This document shows, in pieces, positions 40,470 to 49,217 of a stretch of 64,000 nt of DNA; the stretch's first letter is position 1, and the number at the start of each line of letters is the position of its first letter. The position numbers and the translations under genes are program-made. This DNA is from Labilithrix luteola (GTDB lineage: Bacteria; Myxococcota_A; Polyangia; Polyangiales; Polyangiaceae), in the NCBI RefSeq assembly GCF_001263205.1, contig NZ_CP012333.1:7021001-7085000 (forward strand). The letters run 5' to 3'. The notes under the pieces are model-generated. The model saw nothing but the letters and a program-made list of their open reading frames with translations, did not search any database and was not told the origin of the DNA.

Positions 40470-42266
40470 TCACGGGCCGGGCGCGACGCGCGATGCCGCG
40501 CTTGCCGGCAGCGTCGTCGAGTCGTGCCCTTGCTCTTCTTTGTCGCCGTAGCGCACGCAGAAGCGAAGCTCGCGGGCGTACGGAAACAGGTCTTCCTGCA
40601 CGCCTTCGCGGAGGCGGTGTTGCTGGGCCGCCCACGTGCTGGCGAGCGCGAGGTCGCCGTGCTCTTCGAGGAACATCTCGCGCAGCGGGCCGGCGGGAAA
40701 GAGAAAGGTCGGAAACTGCTCCGGGAACACGTCGCGTGGATCGACCGCGTACCACGGCTCGCTCGCCATCTCGTCGTCCTCGTTGCGAGGCTTGGGCAAG
40801 CTGCGGAAGCGGCAATCGGTGAGCGTGGTGAGCTCGTCGTAGTCGTAGAAGACGATGCGTCCGTAGCGCGTGACGCCGAAGTTCTTGAGCAGCAGATCGC
40901 CCGGAAAGATGTCTGCTCCCGCGAGATCTTTCAGCGCCGTGCCGTAATCGCGGATGGCGAGGCGCGTGTGGGCTTCGTCGGCGTCGCGCAAGTACACGTC
41001 GAGGGGCACGAGGCGCCGCTCCGTGTAGAGGTGCTCGATGATGATCTGATCGCCATCGCACTCGACCGACGAGGGCGCGAGCCGCTGCAGCTCTTCGATG
41101 AGCGCGGGATCGAAGCGCTCGCGAGGGAAGGCCACGTGCGCGTATTCGAGCGTGTCGGCCATGCGTCCCACGCGGTCGTGCCTTTTGACGTACAGATAGC
41201 GCTCTTCGACGGTCTTCCGATCAGTGTCCTTCGGCGGCGCGAACCAGTCGCGAATGACTTTGAAGACGTGCGGGAAGGAGGGCAGGGTGAAGACGAGCAT
41301 CACCATTCCCTTGGTTCCCTGCGCGATCGCGAACTGGTCGGTGGAGTGTTTGAGATGGTGCTGCAGGTCGCGAAAGAAGATGGTCTTGCCCTGCTTTTGC
41401 AGGCCCACCATCGTGTAGAGCTCGTGCTTCGGTTTGTTCGGAAGCAGCGTCTGCAAGAATGCGACGAAGGCCGAGGGCACTTCCATGTCGACCATGAAGT
41501 ACGCGCGGCCGAGGCTGAAGATGCGCCCGATGTCGCTCGTCTCGAAGAGCAGTGTGTCGACGTAGACCTGCCCGATGTCGTCTTTGAGCAAAGGCACGAC
41601 GAACGGCACGAGCTGCGTTCCATTCACCACGCGCCCCACCACGTAGGCCGCCTTGTTTCGAAAGAAGAGCGAGCGCAAGACCTGCAATTGGTAATTGGGC
41701 CTGCGCTCCCATCCCTGCGGATACCGCTCGGCGATGGCCTGCAGGATTCGCTCGATGTCGCGCGGCAAATCCTGGAATGGGTTCTTCAGATCGAAGCTGC
41801 GTAGAATCTCGAGGAACGTCTCGCGCAGCTCGTTGTCACGTGGGTAGTAACAGCGATAGGTGGGCTCGGTGCCGTCGAGATGTTCGGTGGATATCGCCGG
41901 CCGATCGAAGATGTATTCGTTTCGGTAATACTGCCGATCGAGCACGCGCCGCGCGACGGAGTTGAAGAACGTCTCGGCGCACTCGGGCTGTTTGTGTTCG
42001 TAGAGCAGGTCGATGTACGCGCGTTTGATCTTCGGCCAGAGCGTCTCTTCGCGCCCGGCGGTCGGAAAGCTCTCCTCGACGGCGGCCACGGCCTCCTCGA
42101 CGCGCTCGTCGTACATGTCGATCCGCTCGAGCGACGCCGCCCTCGCGCCCGCCCAATCGGCGAGCTCGTAGCGCTCTTTGGCGGTCACGCTGGTCGCGCG
42201 GAACAAGCGGTAGTGCTTGTCGAAGCCGTCGAGGATCGTCTGCGCGATTTCAATGCTGAGCTTCAT
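40470..42266 (-). CDS. aceK: Isocitrate dehydrogenase kinase/phosphatase
   Basis: One protein that phosphorylates and dephosphorylates isocitrate dehydrogenase, sending carbon into the glyoxylate bypass on acetate or fatty acids. The N-terminal regulatory half has family segments (TILDGFDKHYRLFR, RAYIDLLYEHKQPECAETFFNSV, YRNEYIFDRPAISTE). The kinase half has GTKGMVMLVFTLPSFPHVFKVIRD (nucleotide loop and Lys), EHLYTERRLVPLDVYL, DYGTALKDLAGADIFPGDLLLKNFGV (catalytic loop) and VFYDYDEL (metal Asp). At 598 residues it is close to the usual 570-600. ATG 42266 follows a GGGGA sequence. aceA, aceB and icd are not in the window. Confidence 0.97.
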   Translation of the reverse strand: MKLSIEIAQTILDGFDKHYRLFRATSVTAKERYELADWAGARAASLERIDMYDERVEEAVAAVEESFPTAGREETLWPKIKRAYIDLLYEHKQPECAETFFNSVARRVLDRQYYRNEYIFDRPAISTEHLDGTEPTYRCYYPRDNELRETFLEILRSFDLKNPFQDLPRDIERILQAIAERYPQGWERRPNYQLQVLRSLFFRNKAAYVVGRVVNGTQLVPFVVPLLKDDIGQVYVDTLLFETSDIGRIFSLGRAYFMVDMEVPSAFVAFLQTLLPNKPKHELYTMVGLQKQGKTIFFRDLQHHLKHSTDQFAIAQGTKGMVMLVFTLPSFPHVFKVIRDWFAPPKDTDRKTVEERYLYVKRHDRVGRMADTLEYAHVAFPRERFDPALIEELQRLAPSSVECDGDQIIIEHLYTERRLVPLDVYLRDADEAHTRLAIRDYGTALKDLAGADIFPGDLLLKNFGVTRYGRIVFYDYDELTTLTDCRFRSLPKPRNEDDEMASEPWYAVDPRDVFPEQFPTFLFPAGPLREMFLEEHGDLALASTWAAQQHRLREGVQEDLFPYARELRFCVRYGDKEEQGHDSTTLPASAASRVAPGP

Positions 42267-42337
42267 TCGCGTCCCCGAGGGGAAGGGGACAGGCGGAAGG
42301 TGGTGACGCGCCCGCTCGTCGTGCAAGGGTAAGGGGG

Positions 42338-43051
42338 GTGACGCAGCCCACTTCCTCTAGCGCTCCGCCTGCCGCTGCTCTCCAGCCCGGCAAATTCGTG
42401 GACTCCGATCACCCCGACGTGGTCGCGTTCGCCCGCCGCACGATCGAGGGCGCGACCACCGATCACGAGCGTGCTGCGCTCCTCTTCCGCGCGGTCCGCG
42501 AGCACCCGCGCTACGACCCGTACACGCTCTCGTCGAACCCCGACGACTACCGGGCGAGCGCGGTCCTCGAGCGCGAGAGCGCCTACTGCATCCCCAAGGC
42601 CGTGCTCCTCTGCGCGGCCTCACGCGCGGTGGGCATTCCCGCGCGCCTAGGCTTCGCCGACGTGAAGAACCACCTCGCGAGCCCCAAGCTCCTCGCCATG
42701 CTCGGCAGCGACCTCTTCATCTTCCACGGCTATGTCGAGATGTGGCTCGACGGCGGGCCCATCAAAGTGACGCCCGCCTTCAACGCCGCCCTCTGCGCTC
42801 GCTTTGGCGTCCCTCCGCTCGAGCTCCTGCCCGGCCAAGACGCTCTCCTCCAGGCCTTCGACGGCCAGGGCCGCCTCCACATGGAGTACGTCCGCCAGCG
42901 CGGTCTCTACGACGATCTCCCGCTCGACGAGATCCTCACCGAGTTCGAAGCCCTCTACGGCCCCGGCCGCATCCCGAAGGGCGCCGAAAACCTCCGCTCG
43001 ATCCACGACGAAGCCTTCCATGGTCCTGAAGCGTCCTTGAAGCGCCCCTGA
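42338..43051 (+). CDS. Transglutaminase-like cysteine protein
   Basis: A transglutaminase-core fold of about 237 residues. ESAYCIPKAVLLCAASRAVGIPARLGF gives the catalytic Cys and its helix, and FIFHGYVEMWLDGGPIKVTPAFN the His and third-site strand; the third position is Thr-Pro-Ala-Phe-Asn rather than the classic Asp-Pro, as in some relatives. A role in protein crosslinking or peptide cleavage is possible. There is no signal peptide, so it is likely cytoplasmic. GTG 42338 overlaps the poly-G ribosome-binding sequence AAGGGGGG, an unusually tight spacing. Divergent from aceK. Confidence 0.82.
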   Translation: MTQPTSSSAPPAAALQPGKFVDSDHPDVVAFARRTIEGATTDHERAALLFRAVREHPRYDPYTLSSNPDDYRASAVLERESAYCIPKAVLLCAASRAVGIPARLGFADVKNHLASPKLLAMLGSDLFIFHGYVEMWLDGGPIKVTPAFNAALCARFGVPPLELLPGQDALLQAFDGQGRLHMEYVRQRGLYDDLPLDEILTEFEALYGPGRIPKGAENLRSIHDEAFHGPEASLKRP

Positions 43052-43103
43052 ATGCGCCGATCGCGGCCTCTCCAAGAATCTGCGACTTCGGTCACTTAGG
43101 TGA

Positions 43104-43132
43104 TTGACCTTCCTGAGGGAGGCGACTACTAA
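43104..43132 (+). promoter_or_regulatory. Sigma-70-type promoter of the first initiator tRNA
   Basis: TTGACC (43104-43109) and TACTAA (43127-43132) with an exact 17-base spacer. The tRNA 5' end follows 27 bases after the -10. A matching promoter precedes the second tRNA. Confidence 0.8.
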
Positions 43133-43140
43133 CCGTCTCG

Positions 43141-43154
43141 TTCCGGTGACGGAA
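43141..43154 (+). other. 5'-leader hairpin with GNRA tetraloop
   Basis: TTCCG and CGGAA pair around GTGA (a GNRA-class loop in RNA), ending 5 bases before the tRNA. The same 14 bases occur before the second tRNA at 43379-43392. It may help 5' processing. Confidence 0.45.
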
Positions 43155-43159
43155 GGTGA

Positions 43160-43233
<74 letters not shown>

Positions 43234-43238
43234 CAAAG

Positions 43239-43276
43239 AGAAGCCTCGGCTCCAAGTGAGCTGGGGCTTCGTTGCT
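43239..43276 (+). terminator. Terminator-like hairpin after tRNA copy 1
   Basis: GAAGCC near 43239 pairs with GGCTTC near 43265 through an imperfect stem that includes GGCTC/GAGCT, followed by GTTGCTTTG. The stem has mismatches and the T tract is short, so support is moderate. Confidence 0.5.
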
Positions 43277-43328
43277 TTGTGCGCTTTATCTCGGCCGGAC
43301 CACGAAACGCAGCACTGACGCCGTGGTT

Positions 43329-43370
43329 CTCTCTCAAGTGATTGACCTTCTTGAGAGAGCCGATTACTAA
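43329..43370 (+). promoter_or_regulatory. Promoter of the second initiator tRNA with a dyad around the -35
   Basis: TTGACC (43342-43347) and TACTAA (43365-43370), again with a 17-base spacer. A perfect 10-bp inverted repeat (CTCTCTCAAG at 43329-43338, CTTGAGAGAG at 43350-43359) straddles the -35 and is absent from the first copy. Confidence 0.75.
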
Positions 43371-43397
43371 GCGTCTCGTTCCGGTGACGGAAGGTGA

Positions 43398-43471
<74 letters not shown>

Positions 43472-43475
43472 CTAG

Positions 43476-43517
43476 AGAGGCCGCTGAATCGGAGATCCCG
43501 GTTCGGCGGCTTCGTCA
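43476..43517 (+). terminator. Terminator-like hairpin after tRNA copy 2
   Basis: AGGCCGCTGAATCGG pairs with CCGGTTCGGCGGCTT over about 14 positions with two or three weak pairs, followed by CGTCATTT. Confidence 0.5.
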
Positions 43518-43700
43518 TTTCACGGTATCCAGCGCGCGTTGCGGGTGCGGACGACTCCGTGAGACGTGCTCAGAGCGCATCACGGACGACCGACTCTTCT
43601 ACTGGATGGTGGGCGGAGTTCGATTCCGCTTAGGCGCGCGCATCAGAGGCGACCGGCAGGTGATGACCGCTGATCGGTGTTCGCCTTGCGGTGACGGCTG

Positions 43701-44153
43701 ATGGCCGGCGTGAGAAGCCAAAGAACGCGGAACTTGTCGGCCGCGACCGTCGCGTTCGGAAAGAATCTCTCTCCCACGGTGATGCCGAACCTCGCACAGT
43801 CCCCCGTCGTCGTCTTCGTGGTCGGCGCCTATGCCATCAGCAGCGTCATCACCTTCGTCGCCTTCGGGGTCGACAAGCGGCGCGCCGCACGGAAGGGACG
43901 CCGCGTTCCCGAGCGGACTCTCCACCTCCTCACGTTCGCGTTCGGCTTTCCCGGTGCGCTCCTCGGGATGATCGCGTTTCGCCATAAAACGCGAAAGCCC
44001 GCGTTCATCGCGGTGACGGCGCTGCTAGTGGCGGTGCACGTCGTGCTCGCGAGCCTCGCGCTGAGGAAGGCCAGCGAGCGTTCGTCGAAGCGAGTCGATC
44101 CAGCTCGAGATCAACGACAAGAGCAGGTTACGCCACTGCTCCGCCTCGTTTGA
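43701..44153 (+). CDS. DUF1294 small membrane protein
   Basis: Three membrane helices (VVVFVVGAYAISSVITFVAF, HLLTFAFGFPGALLGMIAF, AFIAVTALLVAVHVVLASLAL) and the family pattern FGVDKRRAARKGRRVPERTLHLL then AFRHKTRKPAFI. Function of the family is unknown. A start further in (MPNLAQSPVVVF) is also possible. The C-terminal tail after the last helix is unusually long, and its coding sequence overlaps the convergent SRPBCC gene by 129 bases. Confidence 0.8.
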   Translation: MAGVRSQRTRNLSAATVAFGKNLSPTVMPNLAQSPVVVFVVGAYAISSVITFVAFGVDKRRAARKGRRVPERTLHLLTFAFGFPGALLGMIAFRHKTRKPAFIAVTALLVAVHVVLASLALRKASERSSKRVDPARDQRQEQVTPLLRLV

Positions 44154-44528
44154 CCTCGCGTCGAGAGTGACGGACCATTCGATGAAGGTCCGATTGCCGT
44201 CCACGAGCGGGAGCAGGTGGATGGTGCCCTCGTAGCGAGCGGGAGCCGGCGTCACGTCCACGATGCCAGGCGGGAACGTGAATGGGTCCATGCCGACGTA
44301 AGTGAGTGAGCGTTGCTCGTCTGAATGCGCATCGAGCCGCTGTCGGATCCAGCTACCACCGTAGAAAAAGCGACGAACAGCGCCGATCTCGTCGCCGGCC
44401 TTCTCGTCTTCGATGACGCTCTCCGTCACCCCCTCGATGTAAGCAGGGTAGTTGTTGAAGTCACGAATGAGCGACCAGACCTCGGTGATGGGGTGCTCGA
44501 GGAGACTGCTGAAATAGGCGGTCGTCAT
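44025..44528 (-). CDS. SRPBCC-fold (START/Bet v1-like) protein
   Basis: A ligand-binding helix-grip fold of 167 residues, opening with MTTAYFSSLLEHPITEVWSLIRDF, the family's first strand and helix. Later segments are VIEDEKAGDEIGAVRRFFYGG, ARYEGTIHLLPLVDGNRTFIEW and the long C-terminal helix NLLLSLISSWIDSLRRTLAGL. Family members bind hydrophobic small molecules or act as cyclases or dehydrases; nothing here picks one. ATG 44528 fits the domain start. It overlaps the convergent DUF1294 gene by 129 bases. Confidence 0.83.
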   Translation of the reverse strand: MTTAYFSSLLEHPITEVWSLIRDFNNYPAYIEGVTESVIEDEKAGDEIGAVRRFFYGGSWIRQRLDAHSDEQRSLTYVGMDPFTFPPGIVDVTPAPARYEGTIHLLPLVDGNRTFIEWSVTLDARSNEAEQWRNLLLSLISSWIDSLRRTLAGLPQREAREHDVHRH

Positions 44529-44789
44529 TGGCGACAGCATCGGCCATCGCGCGCGCGTGCGAACTCCGAGTCTTGCGCTCGAATTCGCCGGCACCTGCTC
44601 CGAGCCGTCGCTGCGCATGCCATCCGCCTTGCTCGGCTCCACGACCTCTTGCTCGCGGACGGACACTGCACGGGCCTTCTGGAAGGGCTCCCGACTCGTG
44701 AGCAGAACGATGCGAAGATCCAGAGCCTCGTGGCCCGAACATTCAACAATAAGACAAATCGCGTCCGGGCGGGCGCCGATGGTCTGCGT

Positions 44790-45431
44790 TCAAGCGGCTT
44801 CGACGCGTTTGCAGTAGGCGTCGAACGTGCGCTTCCACGCGGGGCGATCCATACAGCGCGTCAGGTAGCTGCGAACGTGCGTGTAGGGCTCCAAGAGGGC
44901 CTGATCGGTGCTGCGTGCGCTCAGCACGTGGGTCATCAGGATGTCGGCGACCGTGAACTCGTCGGTCGCGACGAACGTGCGGTTCGCAAGCCATCCATCG
45001 AGCTGCTCCAGGCGCATGTCCGACCATTGCTGGAGTGCATCGTGCGGCTTCGTTCCTTTGCCGCCGCTGATGCCGACGAACCACATCGTCAACACGGGGA
45101 CCTCGACCGAGCTCAGCGCGGCGATGCTCCAGCGCAGGACCTGCGCTTCCCCCGCGAGGTCGTGCGGCATCAGCTTGCCGCTCTTCCGCGCGAGGTAGAG
45201 CAGGATCGCTCCCGACTCTGTCACCACGACGCCGTCGTCATCGATCACCGGGAGCTGCCCGAACGGGTTCTTCGCGCGGAACTCGTCGCTATCGAGGTCG
45301 TGGTTCGGATGATCCATCCCGACGATCTCGTAGGGCAGCCCCATCTCTTCCAGGGCCCACAGCACGCGCAGGTCCCGCGTGTTGCCGCGCGCGAACTCGT
45401 TCACTCGGGAGAATCCGTAAACCTTCAGCAT
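44790..45431 (-). CDS. Glutathione S-transferase family protein
   Basis: A thioredoxin-like N-terminal domain (1-85: LKVYGFSRVNEFARGNTRDLRVLWALEEMGLPYEIVGMD, then NPFGQLPVIDDD with the cis-Pro, and TESGAILLYLARK, the glutathione gamma-glutamyl site) and an all-helical C-terminal domain with FVATDEFTVADILMTHVL (the N-capping box region). It conjugates or reduces substrates with glutathione; the substrate is not predictable. The usual active-site Ser/Cys region reads SRVNEFARGNTR, longer than in classic classes. Confidence 0.92.
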   Translation of the reverse strand: MLKVYGFSRVNEFARGNTRDLRVLWALEEMGLPYEIVGMDHPNHDLDSDEFRAKNPFGQLPVIDDDGVVVTESGAILLYLARKSGKLMPHDLAGEAQVLRWSIAALSSVEVPVLTMWFVGISGGKGTKPHDALQQWSDMRLEQLDGWLANRTFVATDEFTVADILMTHVLSARSTDQALLEPYTHVRSYLTRCMDRPAWKRTFDAYCKRVEAA

Positions 45432-45564
45432 TGGTAGACCGTATCACCACGGCGCCATCGGCTCTCGCCCGCACACGTGTGTGCTCGTGCGCGCGCTCAG
45501 CACGCGGCAGCGTCATCCAAATGGTGGCTACACGAAAGGGCACGCAACGCCTTAGATCGTCAGC

Positions 45565-46671
45565 ATGCGCCTTCTTTGCGGATCCCTTCTGATCGTCCTC
45601 GCCACCGCTTCTCTCTTCGCGTGCAACAACGACGATGACAGCGCGTCGTCGAGTACGGAGAACGGCAGTGGCGATCCGTCGAGCGGCGGCGCGAACGCCG
45701 GCACGTGCCTCGACCCGGCGAAGTTCGACTACGTGCTCCAGCCGCGCAAGGCGACGAGCGGCAGCTCGTTTCTCCTCTACCAAGCGACACCGAGTGCCGC
45801 AAATCAGATCTTCGGCTCGACGATCGACGAGGTCTTCCGCATCGACGTCGACGCGAAGACGGCGACGAGCGTCTACGCACCCGAGGGCGCGATCGCGCCG
45901 CGCCACTACCAGCACGGCAGCGACATCGTCGTGACCAGCGGCTCCAAAATCTGGACCGTGCCGAAGGCGGGCGGCAATGCGACGGAGAAGCCGAAGTGGA
46001 CCCGCACCCCGCAGGGCTCGCTCGCGGGCACGCAGGAGGCTTATCTCGACGGCGAAACGTTCTACGCGCTCGACAACGGCCTGGGCGGCGTTGTCTTCAA
46101 GCACGACCTCGAGTCCGGTACGGAGACCGATCTCGGCGCAGAGCCGCGCTCGAACGCATCGAGCATCCGTCTCGGAGAGGATGCAATCTACAGCTATTAC
46201 CCGAAGAGCGAGGCCAACCACGCGCCGACGGTGGTGTGGAAGCTCCCCAAGGCGGGCGGCACGACCAAGGAGCTCGCGTTCACCGGCGCGCCGAGCGAGG
46301 AGAACTATCCGTTCGGCGTCGTCGGCAACGACATCTATCTGCTCAGCGTCACGTCGGCCACGTTCGAGGCGCACATCCTTCGTGCGTCGCGCGAAGGCGG
46401 CGCGGTGACCGATCTCGGCAAGTTCATGTACGTCCTCTCGTTCAAGGGGCAGACGAACATCGTCTCGACGGCGAACGGTGTGTTCCTCCGCCTCCAGGAC
46501 GACATGTTCTGGATCCCGAACGCCGCCTCGTCGTTCCAGAAGATCGCGTGCCTCGCCACGGGCAGCGGCTACGCCTTCTACGCGACGACGATCCTCGACA
46601 ACAAAGTCTACGCAAGCGTCGTCAACACCGACGCGAAAACGGGCGGCGTGGTCGTGCTGCCGCTTCCCTGA
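45565..46671 (+). CDS. Lipoprotein with beta-propeller-like (DUF5050-like) body
   Basis: A good lipobox (SLFAC) and an Asp/Ser/Gly tether lead to a body of about 320 residues with repeated strand units of the form IYxxxKxGGxxxxL (IWTVPKAGGNATE, VVWKLPKAGGTTKELAF, IYLLSVTSATFEAHILRASREGG, VFLRLQDDMFWIPNAAS). This spacing is typical of six-bladed propellers of the DUF5050 kind. Function unknown. Immediately past the stop lies a duplicated sigma-factor fragment on the other strand. Confidence 0.8.
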   Translation: MRLLCGSLLIVLATASLFACNNDDDSASSSTENGSGDPSSGGANAGTCLDPAKFDYVLQPRKATSGSSFLLYQATPSAANQIFGSTIDEVFRIDVDAKTATSVYAPEGAIAPRHYQHGSDIVVTSGSKIWTVPKAGGNATEKPKWTRTPQGSLAGTQEAYLDGETFYALDNGLGGVVFKHDLESGTETDLGAEPRSNASSIRLGEDAIYSYYPKSEANHAPTVVWKLPKAGGTTKELAFTGAPSEENYPFGVVGNDIYLLSVTSATFEAHILRASREGGAVTDLGKFMYVLSFKGQTNIVSTANGVFLRLQDDMFWIPNAASSFQKIACLATGSGYAFYATTILDNKVYASVVNTDAKTGGVVVLPLP

Positions 46672-46680
46672 AGGACTGCT

Positions 46681-46812
46681 TCACGCGTCGAGCACGGGCG
46701 GGAAGCCCCACGCCGCGAAGAGCTCCGGAAGCACGAACGTCGTGAGCTTGGCGACGCGACCTTCGAGCGATAGGACGGTAATGCCAACGGCGTTGTAGCG
46801 ATTACGGCGCTC
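46681..46812 (-). pseudogene. Duplicated 3' fragment of an ECF sigma gene
   Basis: The minus strand reads TVLSLEGRVAKLTTFVLPELFAAWGFPPVLDA, matching the C-terminal end of the truncated sigma gene at 47938-48693 (TVLSFDADSLVAELTTFVLPELFAARGFPPVLDA). At the DNA level the last 60 or so bases of the two copies differ at about one position, while sequence further upstream is unrelated. No start or sigma regions 2 or 4 remain, so it is a fragment. Confidence 0.75.
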
Positions 46813-46921
46813 ACGTTTCGCTCGGCTGAAATTTCGGAGAAGATAAATTACGTCACTCTGGGCCCGGCGTACCTTGCCAGTCAAACCGCGTTACCGTGTC
46901 CGTCTCGCTCGTGACGTTTCT

Positions 46922-47569
46922 CTATCGGCAAGCGAGAGGCGTAGTGACGCTAGTGCCTCCGCTGCACGAAATCGTGCCGCCGCTATATACGCCGTAGCAG
47001 GACAAGTAGTCAGTGCTCCCGCAGTGAGCATTCATTCCCGGCTCAATCTTGCGTCCGTCACCGGCAGGGCGATATCCCTCTGCGTTCGAACAGTTCGGAT
47101 AGGCGCCACCACACACAGGATCGACCTTCGCGGTGGGCTCGAGCATCTCAATCCCATCGCAGTCGTAGTCGAACGAGCCTGCTTTCGTCGGCGTTGAGTG
47201 GAACTGCTTCGCGTCCGGGTTAACAAGTGGGTCCGTGTCGTCACAATCGCCTGACTTGGTCACCCACCCAGTTCCGGGCGTCTTGCACGCGACCTTGGTC
47301 TCAGGCCCGCCGAACCCGTCGCCATCGTTGTCTTTGAAGAAGGGAATAGGGACGTTGCAATCGTCGTCGCTCTGCCCAGCATCATCCGGAGCCGCATCAG
47401 TGGCGTGCTCGGTTGCACCGGAATCGTGGGGGGCAACGACGCATTCATTGTCGCGCTGAATTGTTCCGACTCCGCAAACGAGGCCAGGGGAACTCTCGCT
47501 GCTCGTGCACGCGAACGCGAACCCGATGAGGGCCGGAGCCAAGGTGAAAATGAGCGTGTGGCGCGGCAT
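46922..47569 (-). CDS. Lipoprotein with MopE-like metal-binding motif
   Basis: A lipobox-like FAFACTSS ends the signal peptide (ATG 47569; ATG 47584 and TTG 47593 are alternatives). After an Asp/Ala tether comes the pattern FFKDNDGDGFGGPETKVAC, then GWVTKSGDCDDTDPLVNPDA and FDYDCDGIE, the Asp-rich calcium-type motif of MopE/thrombospondin-3-like exported proteins. A Cys-rich C-terminal part follows (CGGAYPNCSN, HCGSTDYLSCYGVYSGGTISC). Likely a cell-surface, calcium-stabilised protein; partner unknown. Its DNA is somewhat less GC-rich than its surroundings. Confidence 0.78.
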   Translation of the reverse strand: MPRHTLIFTLAPALIGFAFACTSSESSPGLVCGVGTIQRDNECVVAPHDSGATEHATDAAPDDAGQSDDDCNVPIPFFKDNDGDGFGGPETKVACKTPGTGWVTKSGDCDDTDPLVNPDAKQFHSTPTKAGSFDYDCDGIEMLEPTAKVDPVCGGAYPNCSNAEGYRPAGDGRKIEPGMNAHCGSTDYLSCYGVYSGGTISCSGGTSVTTPLACR

Positions 47570-47937
47570 TGGAGTCGCTGTCATTCCTTGCAAGGAAGGG
47601 CCCCCGTCACATGGCTGTGCAGCTTGGGACTCTCTTGAGTTCCTACGTTGCCGAAAAGCGACGTTTGCAGCAAAGACGTTGTTCTGTCAACGGATGGCTC
47701 CGTGCCGAACGTGACGTTCTCGACTTCGTTGAGGACGACGATTCCGCACGATGGAGTCAACGCGAACAGCCATCGACAAAGGTCGCCGAGCGTAGGTACG
47801 ACCCGAGGGTCATTTGCGACCTACGCAGTGAGCAGCAATGCCCGCGTCGCCAACTTGCGTCGCCGTAGCCGCGCGCACGTCCATCGAGTTCAGCATGCGT
47901 CCGTCTTTAGAATCTCTGATTCGGAAGCGCGCCTGGG
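47570..47937. other. Gene-poor gap
   Basis: No reading frame here has family signatures or a plausible start. It is AT-richer than the surrounding DNA and lies between a lipoprotein and a truncated sigma gene, so it may be decayed sequence. No RNA gene seen. Confidence 0.4.
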
Positions 47938-48693
47938 CTACGCGTCGAGCACGGGCGGGAAGCCCCTCGCCGCGAAGAGCTCCGGAAGCACGAACGTCGT
48001 GAGCTCGGCGACGAGACTGTCGGCATCGAACGACAGGACGGTGAGGCAAACGGGGTGATAGCGCCCTGCGCGGCGCTCGCCGTCCCATGTGCCCGATGAG
48101 AGCATCGTCGCCACGACCGCATCCTTGCCGTCGAGCCAGTACTCCCACGGCGGCATGCTCATCACTGCGTCGGTCGCGAGCAGCTTCACGAAGTCGTCGA
48201 AGTCGCCGCTCTCCCACGCGTGCACGAACCGGTCGACGACCTCGGCGTGGCGCGGCGCGAGGGCAGGGGACTCCTCGCCCGGGCGCGCGATGGCGGCACG
48301 CGCACGCTGCAGCGCGCTGTTGATCGCCGCTTCGGTGGTCTCGAGGATGTCGGCGACCTCGGCGACGCTCCAGTCGAGCACGTCGTGGAGGAGCAGCGCG
48401 GCGCGCTGGCGTGGCGGCAGCACCTGCACGACGCGCACGAACGCGAGCCGGATGCCCTCCCGCAGCCGCGCGGCCTGCTCGGGCCCTGGGACCTCCGGCA
48501 AGAGCGCATCGGGGTAGGGCTCGAGCCACAGGACGTCGGAACGCGGCGGGGTCGTGGGCGGCCCCGGCTCCACCGGCGGGCAGACGTCTTGCTGCATCAT
48601 GCGACGCGCCCGCGTCTTGAGCACGTCGAGGCAGCTATTGATGACGATCTTGTCGAGCTCGTCGAAACCATCGCCTCGCCGCGCGTCACCCAC
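47938..48693 (-). pseudogene. 5'-truncated ECF sigma factor with SnoaL-like C-terminal domain
   Basis: The frame begins inside what should be sigma region 2.4 (INSCLDVLKTRARR); regions 2.1-2.3, including the core-binding and -10 helices, are absent. Region 4 is complete (VLPPRQRAALLLHDVLDWSVAEVADILETTEAAINSALQRARAAI), followed by a SnoaL-like domain (HAEVVDRFVHAWESGDFDDFVKLLATDAVM) common in this ECF branch. A full member would have about 320 residues; this has 251 and no good start. Its upstream end abuts another truncated gene at 48686-49003. Confidence 0.75.
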
Positions 48694-49003
48694 GTCCGCT
48701 ACGCCGTGCGCAAGCCGTAGCGTCGTTCGGCGAGGCTGCCCAGATGTCGACGGCGTCGAGCGTCGGGGTGGTCGACCAGCTCACGCCGTCCCAGTGAACG
48801 ACCGCGACTCCCGGCGCTATTGCCCAGACGTCGTTCGGACCGCTGCCACGAACCGGAGTCACCGAGATTCCTCCGGTCGCGACCTCCGACCAGGTGTCGC
48901 CATCCCAGTGGTGGAGCACGCCTGCGCGCGTGGCCGCCCAGAGGTCATCCAGCGAGCTCCCCCAAAGGCCGAAGGCATGGGAAGTGCCATGCACGCCGAC
49001 GCC
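48686..49003 (-). pseudogene. Fragment of a VWA-type propeller protein
   Basis: The frame reads HGTSHAFGLWGSSLDDLWAA, AGVLHHWDGDTWSEVA, GSGPNDVWAIAPGVAVVHWDG and VDIWAASPNDA, the same strand-loop unit (W-G-x-x-x-x-D-V-W-A-x-G) as the gene at 54337-55503. No signal peptide or start belongs to it. It runs out of the repeat into unrelated residues (CARRSGRG) just as the truncated sigma frame begins, so the junction near 48700-48715 looks like a deletion scar joining two genes. Confidence 0.65.
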
Positions 49004-49217
49004 GCAAAATGGCATCCAATGCAGTTTGCACGACGTGCCAGTTTGCGCCAAACCTGACAGGCGGGTCCCGCTGCTTCCAGCGCCGACGACTGGAATCGCG
49101 CAGGCTTCGAGGAGGCGAAGGTGGAACGGTGAAGGGACGCCTCTCGTCAGAGTGTCCGCTCGGTCCACCTCCATCCACTCGAAGATCCGCGGCACGCTCC
49201 GCGCGGAAGAATGACGA

